NCBI GenBank assembly: GCA_032622095.1
Contig: CP136066.1
Coordinates: forward strand, 62,528,609 to 62,592,608
Direction of reading: 5' to 3'
DNA length: 64,000 nucleotides
From: Siphonodentalium dalli
Lineage: Eukaryota; Mollusca; Scaphopoda; Gadilida; Siphonodentaliidae
How positions within the stretch are numbered: the first letter of the stretch is position 1; every line of letters begins with the position of its first letter. The translations under genes and the position numbers were made by a program. The notes under the pieces are model-generated. The model was not told the origin of the DNA. It saw only the letters and a list, made by a program, of their open reading frames with translations, and searched no databases. Shown one piece after another: positions 43,533 to 55,591 of this stretch.

Positions 43533-43885
43533 GAAACACTCCGGTAGGGTGATCAAATAGAAATGGAGAAGAATCTTGTTCAAAGTACAATGTAGTTATT
43601 TTTACAAATATCATATCTAAATTTACAACACACGCCGTCATTCTTATATATTAATTAAATGCAGTGACTGCCGATGGCGAAATCGTTTTCGTTAGTTTAT
43701 CGCCGATAGAAGCGTCCCGATTCGAGTAGTAAATATTTACAGTTCAGCGTAGTTCAGACAATGTTTTCTGTGGAGTGGTTCGGTCGATTTGCGTGAGATT
43801 GTCGGTGATGTTAGTAGAATGCTACATTCCTCCAATTGGCATATCACCTGAATAATTACTTATCAGTTTCACGCACCCGAACAAC
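43533..43885 (-). mobile_element. Element Q, copy 2
   Basis: Inverted copy of 42003-42352. The two copies form ~350-bp arms around a ~1.2-kb loop. Confidence 0.75.
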
Positions 43886-44094
43886 TACATAATATGACTT
43901 TAATAATGGCTCCGCTGGTGGTTGTCAAACGACGTGAACAACCATCTTGATTATAATCGATTTTCAACATCTAATACAACCAGTAGTAAACATATTTCGC
44001 AATATATATTTTTTTGAATGTTTAATACACAGAATGGCTTTTTCTGGGTTTGTTCAGAAAATCGGAACACCGCGAAAATGAGAACTTTAGAAAC
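43886..44094. repeat. Inverted echo of the minisatellite border
   Basis: 43930-43990 (ATCGATTTTCAACATCTAAT, then ACAACCAGTA) is the complement of 43098-43150, so the inverted symmetry around 43.5 kb extends beyond element Q. Confidence 0.6.
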
Positions 44095-44530
44095 AATAAG
44101 GGTGCTTTTTCTTAACAGCATCAATTTTCCTTAACAGCATCATAACAATTCAGCAGAATCCACCAGTATCAGTTTTTCTTAACAGCATCATAACAATATA
44201 GCAGGGCCCTCAACACCATAGCACATTATCAGGACCGCTTAACCAGGGGTGATTTAGTACATAAAGTGTTAAACTGATAATGAATGTTGTTGCCTGATAA
44301 TGGCAATGGCGCAATTCGCGTTTTAATGGAAGTGTTCGGGTAAAAAAATCATATTGTAAAGCAATCATGATTAATAACATTAACAAAGGTTGCAAATGGC
44401 TGCTAATACAACACGGTTGATCTTCCGCTTGGTAAACCGATGGAATACACACCTGGTTTTTAATGGTCCTGCTAACTGGTTATGATTCTGGTGGGTCCTG
44501 CTGAATTGATATGATGCTGTAACAATTCAA
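44095..44530. repeat. Dispersed repeat S, inverted pair
   Basis: GCATCATAACAATTCAGCAG at 44144 is complementary to CTGCTGAATTGATATGATGC at 44500. The enclosed part (44262-44378) matches 41745-41849. A third S copy is at 4905-5030. Confidence 0.6.
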
Positions 44531-44795
44531 TTCAATTCAAATAGTTTTATTGCCTTCCTCGCGAAATGTCATACAAGACAAAATACAATGAACAAAACAT
44601 AATATACATCACGTACGCGCCACCATAGTGATCACACCACGCATCCTGACATTCCAAAAATGATCTGGGCCCCCACTGACTATCCCTTCCAGTGTCGGGT
44701 TCGACACACGGCAGCTGATAATCAGGTAGGGGCGTAGGGCCCAGTACCATCACATGCACACTTAAAACCACCCACCACCACCACCACCAGCAATT
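44520..44795 (-). mobile_element. Retroelement 3' end with (GAATT)n tail
   Basis: On the minus strand the element ends GCAATAAAACTATTTGAATT followed by ATTGAATTG repeats. The upstream 200 bp includes GTGTCGAACCCGACACTGGA and a GTGGGGGCCCAGATC block. AATAAA plus a short tandem tail is typical of LINE or SINE 3' ends; no coding part is present. Confidence 0.6.
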
Positions 44796-44889
44796 CATTT
44801 TAAATGCAGTAACTCAATATGGATTACAAGTATTACAAGTAACGGCAAAGCGATACTGTTAAGTAAAACTACCGTATTGTTTCTAATGT

Positions 44890-45360
44890 TGTCATTGTTG
44901 TAGTGATTACTCGTCAATCACGACTTCTTGAGAAGACAACATCTTTGGGTTTGGACATATGTCGTCAGCAATGTGGTGGGCTCGCCTTCAAATGACATGC
45001 ACTTTTGGAGAGTCCATTTAATTTCAGTTTCGACAAACTGATAGGAACCACACTTGGTTTCTATGGAAACTAATTCTCAATTTCTTCACTATAACTAACA
45101 CAGTTTTAACTTTGTCATGGTGGAGTGTGGTGGGAACTGTCGTAATAACCATATGCCCGTTCCAATCCAATCACGCTTGAATTTATCACGCACAAATAAT
45201 AATTTTCAGAACCACCACCAAATCCACAACCAATATGTGACTTGAGCATGGCCATGGAAAGGGGCGCAATCATTAATCGCGAATAAATGAGCAGATAATT
45301 TTTTCGGGTTTGGACACATGTCATCAGCAATTTGGCTGGCTCGCCTGCCGATAAAATTCA
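44890..45360 (-). repeat. Dispersed repeat T, two units
   Basis: Two diverged units (44890-45010; 45087-45360) share AACTAACACAG, CATATGTCGTCAGCAA and GGCTGGCTCGCCT with 46575-46860 and 47135-47310. A minus-strand translation (RRASQIADDMCPNPK) is partly conserved between units, but stops break the frame. Confidence 0.6.
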
Positions 45361-45364
45361 TTTT

Positions 45365-45546
45365 TAACTCAACATAGGGTATGTAATTTTTGTTTCCTTT
45401 CTCTCTCGCAAGAGAAAGAAGTAGATCGTTTGGTACGGTTAGGCAGAGGTAAAAAATAACTCTATGTTGAGCTATTGTCATGGTTAGTCGTCGTCGTACG
45501 TGTGTGTGTGTCTGTCACAATTCCTTTAGCACACCCTACATGCCCA
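45365..45546. repeat. Small inverted repeat and (GT)n
   Basis: CTCAACATAG (45369) and CTATGTTGAG (45463) enclose ~100 bp; a GT run follows at ~45497-45512. Confidence 0.6.
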
Positions 45547-45805
45547 GCCTGTTCTTCAGAAAGCCGCACATTATCTGCTTATAATATAACTTACTTTAGG
45601 TAGATACTCTGCTTATAATTGCTTCATTTTTAGTCGATAATGTGCTGAACATGAGAGCATTTTAATGAGGCGATTCTAAGCAGAGTATGTGCTGACAATG
45701 GCACAAATAAGCCAATTTACGACTTTTCAGGTGTACGATGTTTAACATGTGTTTTCACTGTGGCCCGCGCCATAAAACTAAATAGCGGCTATGACTCCAT
45801 TATCT
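45547..45805 (+). mobile_element. Element H, truncated copy
   Basis: GCCTGTTCTTCAGAAAGC, CACATTATCTGCTTATAA and CACTGTGGCCCGCGCCATAA match 16541-16770. It stops where the 155-bp repeats begin. Confidence 0.7.
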
Positions 45806-46440
45806 GCAAATTCCCTCATCCGATTGTAACCAAGCGTCATATGGATCCTCGAAGTAAGTGACCACTCTAGATGGGAGCTATCGAATTTGAACGATTTTCC
45901 ATGAAAAATATGGCCGCCGGCAGACAGCTTGAAATTTACTCCTTGTATGACTAAATCTTTTAGCACACCCTACATGTCACATCTCTCATCCGATCATCAC
46001 CAAACTTGATATGGATCTTTGGTGAAATCTATATAGGAGCTTATAATTTTATCTCCGAATTCTGTAAAAGAAACATAGCCGCCAGCAGCCATCTTTGATT
46101 TCAAATTTGATTCCATCGGCACACCATGTAGCCCATAGTTATTTGCCAACTGTTTTGAAAATATACAGGGATGTTCGAAATTGCTATGGACTTTGAACGA
46201 TATTTAATGAAAACATGGCCTCTGGCAGCCATCTTGGATTTTACTAATTGTATCACTAAATCCTTTGGAAGATCCTAAATGCCGCATCTTATTCGACTGT
46301 CACCAAACTTCATATGGATGCTTGGGGTGACATCTAGATGGGAGCTTACCATTTTGTTCACGAATTTTGTTAAAAAAAACATGGCTGCTAGCGGCCATCT
46401 TGGATTGTATTCTTTGGATGACTAAATCCCTTGTCACAGG
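45806..46440 (+). repeat. ~155-bp degenerate tandem repeat
   Basis: Four units share CATCCGA..GTCACCAAACTT, ATATGGATC.TTGG, GATGGGAGCTTA, AACATGGCCGCC.GC and GCCATCTTGGATTT. High divergence between units. Non-coding. Confidence 0.8.
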
Positions 46441-46574
46441 TCGCTTCCGTCATTCCTTATCGCTCCATTAACTGTAACATTTGATATTAGCATCTCTCCA
46501 ATTTGAGCTTCAGTGTCATTGACAATTTCATTGGACTGGCCACAGTTGCATTCCATTGAATCTAACTTATGGTC

Positions 46575-46860
46575 CCAACACGATAACTAACACAGTCTTG
46601 ACTTGGTCATAGCTACTGAAAAGTGCATAAACCAAACTTGTGCCAGATCCAACACAAACTTCTTCAACAGATGGCGCCTCGGGTGTTTGACATACATGTA
46701 TGCCGACTAAAATTAGCTTTACTTTAGGTGATATGCACTTTTTTGGAAAATGCCTATGGAAAGGGGCGTAATAACAACGTGACCTTTCTAACCAACTCAC
46801 ACTTTAATTACGAATTGTTGAGCAGATAACATACTCGGGTCTTGACACATGACTTTAACG
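46575..46860 (-). repeat. Dispersed repeat T
   Basis: AACTAACACAGTCTTGACTT, GGAAAGGGGCGTAATAAC and GTGACCTTTCTAACC recur here and at 47135. Orientation is set to the partner units. Confidence 0.6.
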
Positions 46861-46868
46861 ACCGTTAA

Positions 46869-47097
46869 CGCTTCCATGAATGGAGCTTCCTGAAATTTTG
46901 CGAAAACCCTGTGCCAATGCATTCTCTTATATAAGCGAGTCTCCCATAGGGAGCCTCGCATATATAAGATAATACATTGACCTAACAATGTTTAACATGA
47001 CATTGTAAGCCGGTGCATTTTCTTTTATATACGAAGCTCCCTATGCACTGACACAATATCTTAATGCTGCACCAGCGAAGCTCCAGTCACGAAAGGG
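46869..47097 (+). mobile_element. PB-B MITE copy 3
   Basis: 229 bp with TTAA at 46865-46868 and 47098-47101, left end CGCTTCCATGA (one change from the family CCCTTCCATGA), right end TCACGAAAGGG. One complete palindrome plus a shortened second one. It is inserted between two T units. Confidence 0.85.
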
Positions 47098-47134
47098 TTA
47101 AATTGACAGGAATCATGAAACCTCTGCCCGCCAA

Positions 47135-47310
47135 CATAACTAACAGTCTTGACTTGGTCATACTGGCTATGGAAAGGTTGCACATGTTATAACCACGTGA
47201 CCTTTCTAATCTAATCACGCGCGAATCTCGACCTTCTTTCAGACGACCGCCTCGGGTTTTTGGCATATGACGTCAGCATGTTGCTGGCTCGCCTTCCGGT
47301 GGCATTCAGG
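47135..47310 (-). repeat. Dispersed repeat T
   Basis: AACTAACAGTCTTGACTTGG, ACCACGTGACCTTTCTAA and CATATGACGTCAGCATG; the clearest T unit. Confidence 0.6.
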
Positions 47311-48009
47311 GCGTTTCCGGTCTGCCGAGAATCAATGACCTGATTTTTCGGACGTTAATGGGGTTTAATTCGGGATTTCTATCCCGGCCCTTCCGCGCAG
47401 TAATTATCGACAGCGAATTCCCTTCATTTCCCTCAGCCTTCTTCGTACGTCTGAACGTAGGCCACCACACTTGGGACTTGCTCGTAGATTTTCGCAATTA
47501 AAATGGCTCTATCGGGATGCATTATACCTTTACAATATTACAGGCTAGAGTTCTTTCAAATATAGCAACGGGGATGAATGAAGGCAAGTCATCATTTGCT
47601 AATTACAGCATCGATTTCGCGTAGGCCGACATGTCCATTTGTCTGTTGTACCACGTTGTGAAATGGCATATCTTGTTAATCCTAACTTCATAATGGTGAG
47701 ATTGTTAAGATGTTATTAAGGGTATTGTGTTGGTTAGGATACAATGTATGGGCTAGGATATTGTTTCCGTATATCGATGGAAATATGTCAACAAGACAGC
47801 CATGTCAATATTGGTATATGTCCAGGCGCTAAGTAATCTCTTAATGTGATGTCAAAATGAAAACTTTCACTGGCTGTCGTACTAAAGTAATATTTTATTA
47901 GGCAAACATGATTCATTACACGCCATGGATTCACAGTAGCCTAGTGGGTCGCGCGGTCCAGGAGCACCCAGGTGGCTCAGTGGCGAGTTAGGCAAAAATA
48001 GTTAAAGGC
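47311..48009. other. No recognisable feature
   Basis: Non-coding. A lone A-box-like TGGCTCAGTGGC at ~47973 has no matching B box. Confidence 0.4.
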
Positions 48010-48475
48010 ACGGGCGGCGTTCGTTGCAGAAATATTCATATTTATTCAAATCGCCATCAACGGAAGGAATATTAAAATATATATAGTTTTGTTCATATGC
48101 CAAACATAATCAGCGCGTAAATAGTATATTGTCGTCAAGATGTACGATGGTGTACGTAAACAAGAGCCTGCGTGTGTTACAAAAGTTTTACTTCTGTTTG
48201 CATAACACAGCGCATTATATTGGTTAATCACACACATGTGATCTAAACGCTCTTTATGTTTACCACATCCGGATCTAAACAAAAGCCAGGTTCTGTAACG
48301 TTTTTTGCTTTTGTTTCCATAACAAAGGAAATACATTTGACAATAACATACTGTTATATGCCATATTTCTGATTGGTATAAGAACAAGGTCTGTCTATAT
48401 TTTACTATTATTTCTGTTTATGGCGGTTTTTGACGCAGGTGAATATTTTAACAGCATACCCACAGCCAACGCCGC
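48010..48475 (-). mobile_element. Inverted-repeat element D, copy 2
   Basis: Reverse copy of 10573-11084 along its length (AACATAATCAGCGCGTAAAT, GTACGATGGTGTACGTAAAC, CCAGGTTCTGTAAC), with small indels; both ends present. Confidence 0.8.
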
Positions 48476-48483
48476 CCGTATCT

Positions 48484-48655
48484 TTAAAGGCACTGAAAGC
48501 CTTGAAATTGTGTCATGCGAAATAACATAATAATACATAAAATCATCAGCAAGTACAAAATAAATAGATCGATTTCGTTCTGTTTTCATTATTAATGACT
48601 CTCCAGTAATGAGATTTTCGCATGTCAAAACCATTGCTATGGAAACATTACATTA
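48484..48655 (-). repeat. Dispersed repeat, partner of 40100-40282
   Basis: Begins TTAAAGGCACTGAAAG and runs in reverse to element U's right half (AATCGATCTATTT, GAGAGTCATTAATAATGAAA on the minus strand). Confidence 0.6.
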
Positions 48656-48659
48656 ACGG

Positions 48660-49865
48660 CCCATCCAAACCTGGCCTAAGGGGGCGTTTGCGGTCGTCAG
48701 CTGATTGATAATGATATTATATGAGATGAGTGTGCAATCAAACTACGTAGGCCAGGCAAATATGGACATAGGTGTCGCCTCGAGAGGGAATTTATGGGAC
48801 CTACATTTTTGGTTAGCGTAAATACTAAACTTTCGGAATCCGTATGTTGGATATGTCAGATAGGCGGACTTTTTTCTCTTTAGGCAAAGATGGTTTCTTC
48901 TGACATTGCTTCTAAGAAGTTGAACACATGCATGTATTCCAAATCGATCAATTATGGAATACCAGAATGTGTTCCGTGTTATCAAAGCTTATTAAGACGA
49001 GCATTCTCTATATGAAACAATTGATTCGAATAAATTAGTTTGCTATGATAGCATACAGAAGAATTATCATAATTATGTCGTTCTGTTCAGAGTGCGTGTC
49101 ATGATAACAGTTGGCGAAAAAAGGCTGGTTCGGCTTAACCCTTTACCCAACAAACCGGCCAAAACCGGCCAAATAAAGCTTCAACAGCCTAAAATATTTT
49201 GGGTCTGTCTCAATAAAACCATACAAATATGGATATCATTGGAACCGGCTCATTGACCACATTGTGATGGTTATAGTTATGCCCTGTGCCAATGCATTCT
49301 CTTATATATGCGAGTCGACCATAGGTCGCCTCGCATATATAAGAGAATGCATTGGCCTAAAAAAAATCTTTTTTTAACACTTTTTACCATTTTTCTTACA
49401 TTCTTTAACAATTTTATAATTTTTAATGTGTTAAGCCAATGCATTCTCTTATATATGCGAGGCGACCTATGGTCGACTCGCATATATAAGAGAATGCATT
49501 GGCACAGGGCCCTTCTGTTGGGTAAAGGGTTAACTGAACTGATTGAACTGATGGTGTAGAAATTTTAAACAGCGGTCCAGAAAAAGACGGATTCGTCATC
49601 TCAGGTCTACTCTCTCGGATTTGCTGGACCGCCGAATGACATGGTTTAGTTGTCGACAGCAGGAAAGTACTATTGATTGACTCGACGATATAGAGAGACT
49701 ACTGCTAAACAATGGTCAGACAGGACCGGGTTTAAACCAGAGATGACGAATGGGTCACTTAGACATGCGATATCGAGTTTAAACTATTGGTTTACTTGTC
49801 AAAAGGCGGCTTAAACCTAGAAGTGTCCACACACCAGGTTTAAATTGGAGATGACGATTCCAGCC
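48660..49865. mobile_element. Element K, copy 2, interrupted
   Basis: 48664-48750 matches 18598-18690 and 49540-49865 matches 18850-19321 (GACGGATTCGTCATCTCAGG, TTTAAACCAGAGATGACGAA). The middle contains PB-A copy E and unrecognised sequence 48755-49134. Confidence 0.6.
49139..49529 (+). mobile_element. PB-A MITE copy E
   Basis: 391 bp, TTAA at 49135-49138 and 49530-49533, ends and both palindromes intact. Nearly the same as copies A and C, which suggests recent activity of the family. Confidence 0.92.
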
Positions 49866-49964
49866 AAACACTTTCCAGCACGTTGGATTAATCGATTAGT
49901 CTAGTTTTACTTGTGCAGAACTCGTCCACACAATCATGATTTTAATGAAACTCCATACATTATT

Positions 49965-50045
49965 CTTGCCAAGTGGATTGAACAATCATTCCCCGCCCCT
50001 TGATATTGCAACGAGAGATGGATTGTCTTGAACTCCGCCTTTCTA
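49965..50045 (+). repeat. Dispersed repeat V, copy 1
   Basis: AATCATTCCCCGCCCCTTGA and TCTTGAACTCCGCC recur inverted at 54513-54560 and, diverged, at 57445-57530. Possibly a SINE piece (weak). Confidence 0.5.
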
Positions 50046-50130
50046 TCCATAATTATTTAATTTGTGGTACGCCGGAAATAGCATTGAATTCCAACCTCTT
50101 CTCCTGGATTATAAGCTCAATATGAATCTG

Positions 50131-51119
50131 CAGTACGTAAAGAATGTGCGATAAGCAAAACACTCAACAACGTGGCGATTATTTCACTACTATATATGTA
50201 TAAACAATGTGCTACATCTGCTATGTATGTTTATGTATGTTCCATGATTTTATCAGGAGAGGGGCAAATTGTAAGTTTTGCAACTTATGCCCCGATCCTT
50301 ATGTATATTATCTTTATAGATACATTAAAATATGTTTTAAACAATTTTTTTTAAAGGAGAGTGATTCACGATGACCCATTCATCAATGACAACTTGAGTG
50401 GCGAGGATTAACGAGGGTCTATGGTGTAATCAATAATGATTCAATATGGTCGTGGCAGTCTTATCCAAACCTCAAACCTATATACGACTATGAATCACCG
50501 CGACACACCATTAATCACCGGGAATCACCATTAATCACAGCGACACACCGTGAATCACCGCGACACACCATTAATCACCGGAAATCACCATTAATCACCG
50601 CGACACACCATGAATCGCCGCGACACACCATGAATCACCGCGACACACCATTAATCACCGCGACACACCATTAATCACCGCGACACACCATTAATCACCG
50701 GGATTCACCATGAATCACCGCGACACACAATGGATCACCGGCAAACACCGCGAATATTATAAATATGCAACGATAATCGTATACATAGATCTACAACTTC
50801 CAAAATTGTCATGTTTGCGGTCATTAAAAGACATTTATCAATATTCAGTTAATATAAAAATCAAAATGGCGAAACCTATTCTAAGAAGTTATCGATGTTT
50901 TGCCGCCATTCTCAGTGGTTTACGGTGAGCCCTGGTCAGTCCCAAGGGTGTTACTTCAATGAACCCGCTCAAGACAAGTCCATCATGCATATGGATCACC
51001 ATCAACAACAATCACCGTGAATCCGGTGATCTATAGGTGAATCCTGGTGATCTATAGAGGTGTTAGTTGGGTCTCCGCGGTGTTGAGTGATTTACTTATC
51101 GCACATTCTTTACGCACTG
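50131..51119. mobile_element. Element J: TIRs around a minisatellite
   Basis: 989 bp with ~40-bp inverted ends: CAGTACGTAAAGAATGTGCG..AAAACACTCAACA at 50131 and the complement of CAGTGCGTAAAGAATGTGCG..AAATCACTCAACA ending at 51119. The interior has a 20-bp array (50488-50757). J-end fragments occur at 17706-17740 and 30052-30091. No target duplication is obvious. Confidence 0.75.
50488..50757 (+). repeat. 20-bp minisatellite
   Basis: About 13 copies of ACCATTAATCACCGCGACAC with GGGAATC and TGAATC variants, inside element J. Confidence 0.9.
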
Positions 51120-51189
51120 TTCATCTATCAATTGTAGCTATAGGTCTCAACGACGTTATCCGATTGTTTGCTAATATCCGGGCTTAAAA

Positions 51190-52480
51190 CATGGCCATGA
51201 TGTCACTCCTTTGTTCATCGAGTCCAGTTTATAGGATAATGGGGGTTATTGTCGAGATCGTACATTATTTTACAAACAACGATCCATTATTTTAATAACG
51301 GACGCTCAATTTCGAATTTAATGAACGGTTATTTTACTGTGGACGATTTAATTTTATATTACTTGCATGTATGCTACCATAATGTATGCACGTAGCTATC
51401 TATAGGGTTTCAAGTATAATATCGCTCTTATCGATTGCTAGAACATGACAGAAGGATAGACCTATATAGAGAGCCTCGTCACTTGGGTTGGGGAGGGGAG
51501 GGGTGTATAACTTCAAATTCCAGGCATGTCGTTTCACGAATAGGCATTGCATTTTCAGCTGTAAAAATTTCTCGAATCTAATTCCGTTCCCGGGTGGCAT
51601 ATTGTAGCACCCCTCACGATAAAACCTAAACTAATATAGTAATTTACATGTAAATGTAGTCCTTCGATCTTCAGTATTACCCGCGATCTCAAACTACAAG
51701 ATCGCCAAATCTCCGATTAGACATATCGCTCGCACCAATCTGCCATTCAAAGTATAATTCTCCACAAAATCCGAAATATGCCGTATACATAATTTAACCC
51801 TTTACCCAACAGAAGGGCCCTGTGCCAATGCATTCTCTTATATATGCGAGTCGACCATAGGTCGCCTCGCATATATAAGAGAATGCATTGGCTTAACACA
51901 TTAAAAATTATAAAATTGTTAAAGAATGCATTCTCTTATATATGCGAGGCGACCTATGGTCGACTCGCATATATAAGAGAATGCATTGGCACAGGGCATA
52001 ACTGTAACTATCACAATGTGGTCAAGGAGCCGGTTCCAATGATATCCATATTTGTATGGTTCTATTGAGACAAACCGAAGATATTTTAGGCTGTTGAAGC
52101 TTTATTTGGCCGGTTTTGGCCGGTTTGTTGGGTAAAGGGTTAACACAAATGCCGAAATGTAAGGGCAAAACTCCCGATGATATTCGTAAATCTATCGCAG
52201 AAGGAGCTCATTGTCGGCACGTCGTGTTCATTCAACGGTCGGAAACACAATGGGGTACTGCCTGTCCATTAAGTTGACAATAGGTTCAGTTGTCACGCCA
52301 TCCGTGCAGCCAATTTCGGGTTAATCCATTCTGATAAGAGGTGACGCATCAAACAAATGGACTCGGCCATGTTTTAAGTCAGATAATAGCTTCAAACTGT
52401 ACAGTATTTCAGCGACTGGAACGATCTCGGACTGCGGCCTCGATCGATCCATTCCCTGAAATAATGTACAGTTTTCAGCC
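51190..52480 (-). repeat. Dispersed repeat E, copy interrupted by PB-A F
   Basis: Reverse copy of 11340-12330 (AGTCCAGTTTATA, AATAACGGACGCTCAAT, GAGCCTCGTCACT, TTCCGTTCCCGGGTGGCAT, then GCCGAAATGTAAGGGCAAAA). The match breaks exactly at TTAA 51794-51797 and resumes at TTAA 52140-52143. Confidence 0.85.
51798..52139 (-). mobile_element. PB-A MITE copy F, with a visible empty site elsewhere
   Basis: 342 bp, perfect ends, TTAA on both sides. The linker between the palindromes is short, and the second palindrome lacks its outer GCCAAT arm (AAAGAATGCATTCTC). The surrounding repeat E shows that TTAA was single before insertion. Confidence 0.95.
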
Positions 52481-52894
52481 ATTATCCTACACATAGGTAT
52501 AAAGCGAATTTAACTTGAATTGATCCCAAAACAAGAAGGCATTTTCGGAGAAATGAAATATGAAGTATTATTATCCATCCGTTTACTTACACTCTTTCTG
52601 ATGGGGCAAAAGCCGTCACATGATACTCCGGGAAAAAGGCACACTGGACGCCGAAAGTGTCAAGAATATACTACCTGAAGACTGAAATCACAGGAGTACC
52701 GAAAGTTATATTGGACTCGAATCGAGTCCAATATGACTTTTATAAAAGCTATCCGAACTCCGGATGACGTCACGAAGTAATTCCAACAAAGCGCAGCAAC
52801 TCTTGTAACTCTCAGATGGATGACAAAAATGTCATTATACAATGTTGTGTACATTGTATCCAGGTTGAGATGACATTCAAAGAGTGAAAAAAAA
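52481..52894. other. Spacer with a 41-bp palindrome
   Basis: 52701-52741: GAAAGTTATATTGGACTCGA followed by its near-complement. Otherwise nothing seen. Confidence 0.5.
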
Positions 52895-53264
52895 TATATA
52901 TATATCTATGTACAAAGTATTAGTACGGCCGTTGTGTTTGGTAGTTGTGGACCATTGTCGCCGTCTGCGTAATCATCACCATCATAATCAACATCGTCAT
53001 CACGGTAGTCATCACCATCGTCATCGTCACCGTGCATCATCATCACAGTCAGTATCGTCGTTTCGTTGTAATATATCGTCAACATCATCACCACCATAGT
53101 AATTATTACCATCATCATCGCCGTCATCAACATCGTCGTCATTATCATCATAGTCATCGTTATCATCATCACCATAGTCATCACATTATTGTCATCACCA
53201 TCGTCGTCATCATTGTGTTATCGTGGTGTCAATCTGGTATTTTGCTTCGGGCCACTTTCGCATA

Positions 53265-53555
53265 AGGAACTACCACTGATAAGAATTGTGAACAGCTAAT
53301 TGTAGTCGCATGGTGAACTACTACTGGTAAGAATTATGAACAGCTAATGGTAGTCGCACGGTGAACTACTACTGGTAAGAATTATGAACAGCTATAATAG
53401 TAGTCGCATGATGGACAACTACTGATAAGAATTATGAATAGCTTATAGTAGTCGCACAATAAACTACTACTGATAAACATTTTGAACATTAGCTATTAGT
53501 AGTGGCATGTTGAACTACTACTGATAAGAGTTATGAACAGCTGATAGTAGTCTTA
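53265..53555 (+). repeat. 48-bp tandem repeat
   Basis: About six units of TGAACTACTACTGGTAAGAA, TTATGAACAGCTAATGGTAG, TCGCACGG. The mirror region at 54935-55040 has one to two units. Confidence 0.85.
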
Positions 53556-53905
53556 AATCTTTCGGAATGTTCAAAAATCTTTTCATGGAATAAGGATATA
53601 TTTTGTATACCTACTCGGTTCGCAAACTTGACGACTACCAGTCCTTTTGTAAGGAACTAGTGCCGTCACAAATTCTTTCCCCTCGCAGCAAGGTGATTTG
53701 GTTCTGTTTGTCGGGATTATTTTGTATTTAATTGTGTTGTTAGTCAGTGGTTGGGACGATGCTTGCATGCAAATGTCGGGTGCCATGCATAGCTTCTCGA
53801 ATCCGTAATCGCTACTACTGAGTACTGATATGGAAAAGCGACAACCGATAGAAAGAGCACACATTCTAGTGACGTGGAACCTATCTGATTTTCTTATAAC
53901 TAGTA

Positions 53906-54412
53906 CAGTACCAGTAAGAAAATGTGGTATATTGAGGTGCGCCTTTATTGCGATATTGAGCGCACTTAATTTCGAAAAAGGCGCGATTATAGCGCAATAC
54001 TAAAAATCTGTCGCGCTTATTGTTGCGATATTGAACGCAAAATATTGCGATACAAAGCGCGCTAAATTTCATACAGACCGGATAGTGTTATAGTTATATT
54101 AGATACATACTGTGCATATGGAGTAAATATAGTGTACATATGTCATTTACAACTATAATTATATACAAATCTAAAACATTGTCTCTATTTACGCAATAAA
54201 GAATATAGAAGAAGCAGTAATTTGATTTAAATGTCACAATTTTGAGCGCAAGATGTCGCAATATTAAGCGCGAAATATTGCGATATTAAGCGCAAGATAT
54301 TGCAATAATATCACAAGCGGCGCGCTTATAAGCGTTTCCACTTGCAATATTATTGCGATATTGGGCCGCGGAAATAGCGCGCTTAATATGCCACTTCTTT
54401 TGACTGGTACTG
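53906..54412 (+). mobile_element. MITE with TTGCGATATT/GCGC motifs, copy 2
   Basis: 507 bp, same orientation and structure as 9792-10306; TA at 53904-53905 and 54413-54414. Only modest divergence from copy 1 over the whole length. Confidence 0.88.
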
Positions 54413-54512
54413 TAGTTCATTGATGTTCAAAGGTGTCCACTGTTCAGTTAAGTCTATAAGTTCACCAGCACTTCCAACAGCAGATCGTCAGGACAGGCGG
54501 AGTTCAAGACTC

Positions 54513-54560
54513 GCCACGCCCCATCGCAATTGCAAGGGGCGAGGAATGATTATTTAGCCC
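54513..54560 (-). repeat. Dispersed repeat V, copy 2
   Basis: GCGGAGTTCAAGACTCGCCA and GGGGCGAGGAATGATT, complementary to 49965-50045. GAGTTCAAGACTC is B-box-like, but no A box is seen. Confidence 0.5.
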
Positions 54561-55372
54561 ACGCCGCACAATGATGCACCGAGTCTAATTAATTATAAAG
54601 TGGTGATTATGGGGATGTTTTGTCCATTTTTACACGCAACGGTTACTTCAAAGTTCATTACTCCGGAAGTACTGTACCCTCGCGATTGGGTTCAGTTAAG
54701 ATCAATTTCCACACAGTGACAGTCAATAATTATCCACTTGTTAGAAGAAAAACAATAAGATAGCACAACACGATTTCAAGGGTTGTACGAAGGCTGAGCA
54801 ATAGAACAATACGTATCTGGGATACATAACTGGCATGCAGTGTAGCCTGTGTTGAATATGGTATTGCTGGTTTGATGGTTTAATTATTTTACAAACGTTT
54901 TCAGTTCACACAAAAGTAAAAAAAAATTGTCAGTAGTAGTTCAATATGCGACTACTATTAGCTATTAGTAGTTCTTATCAGTAGTTAGTAGTTCATAATC
55001 AGAGTACCACATTAGCAATCTTATCAGTAGTAGTTCGTGATGCAAAAGTTGTCCAATACTGAAATTACCCGAAGACAATACCAGATTGACGATAACACAA
55101 CAATGACGACGATAATGATGATGGCGATGATCATGACAACTAGGTTGGCAACGGAACGACGGCAGTGACCGCGGCGACCATGATGACTATGATAATGTAA
55201 TGATGATGATGATGATGATGATGATGATGGTGATGATGCTAACGATGATGATGACTATGGTGATGAAGAAGAAGAATATGATGATGCTAACGATGACGAT
55301 GAATATGGTGATGATGATGATGACGATGATGCTAACGATGGTGATGACTATGGTAATGATGATGAGGACGCC

Positions 55373-55403
<31 letters not shown>

Positions 55404-55591
55404 ATGATAATTACTATGTTGATGGTGAAGATGATGTTGACGATAGATGACAACCAAAACGACGATAATGACGATGATGATACATGGTGACGATGACGAT
55501 GTTGATTATGATGGTGATGGTGATGACGACGACAATGGACCACGATTACAAAACACAACGGCCATACTGATACTTTGTACTTAGCTTTGTA

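Noticed and set aside
44890-47310. Protein-coding origin of repeat T (conserved RRASQIADD.CPNPK-like peptide on the minus strand)
   Set aside because: The similarity is explained by DNA-level repeat identity; stops and indels break the frame in every unit.
47930-47990. tRNA or SINE head at GGTGGCTCAGTGGCGAG
   Set aside because: Only an A-box-like word is present; no B box follows within the usual distance.
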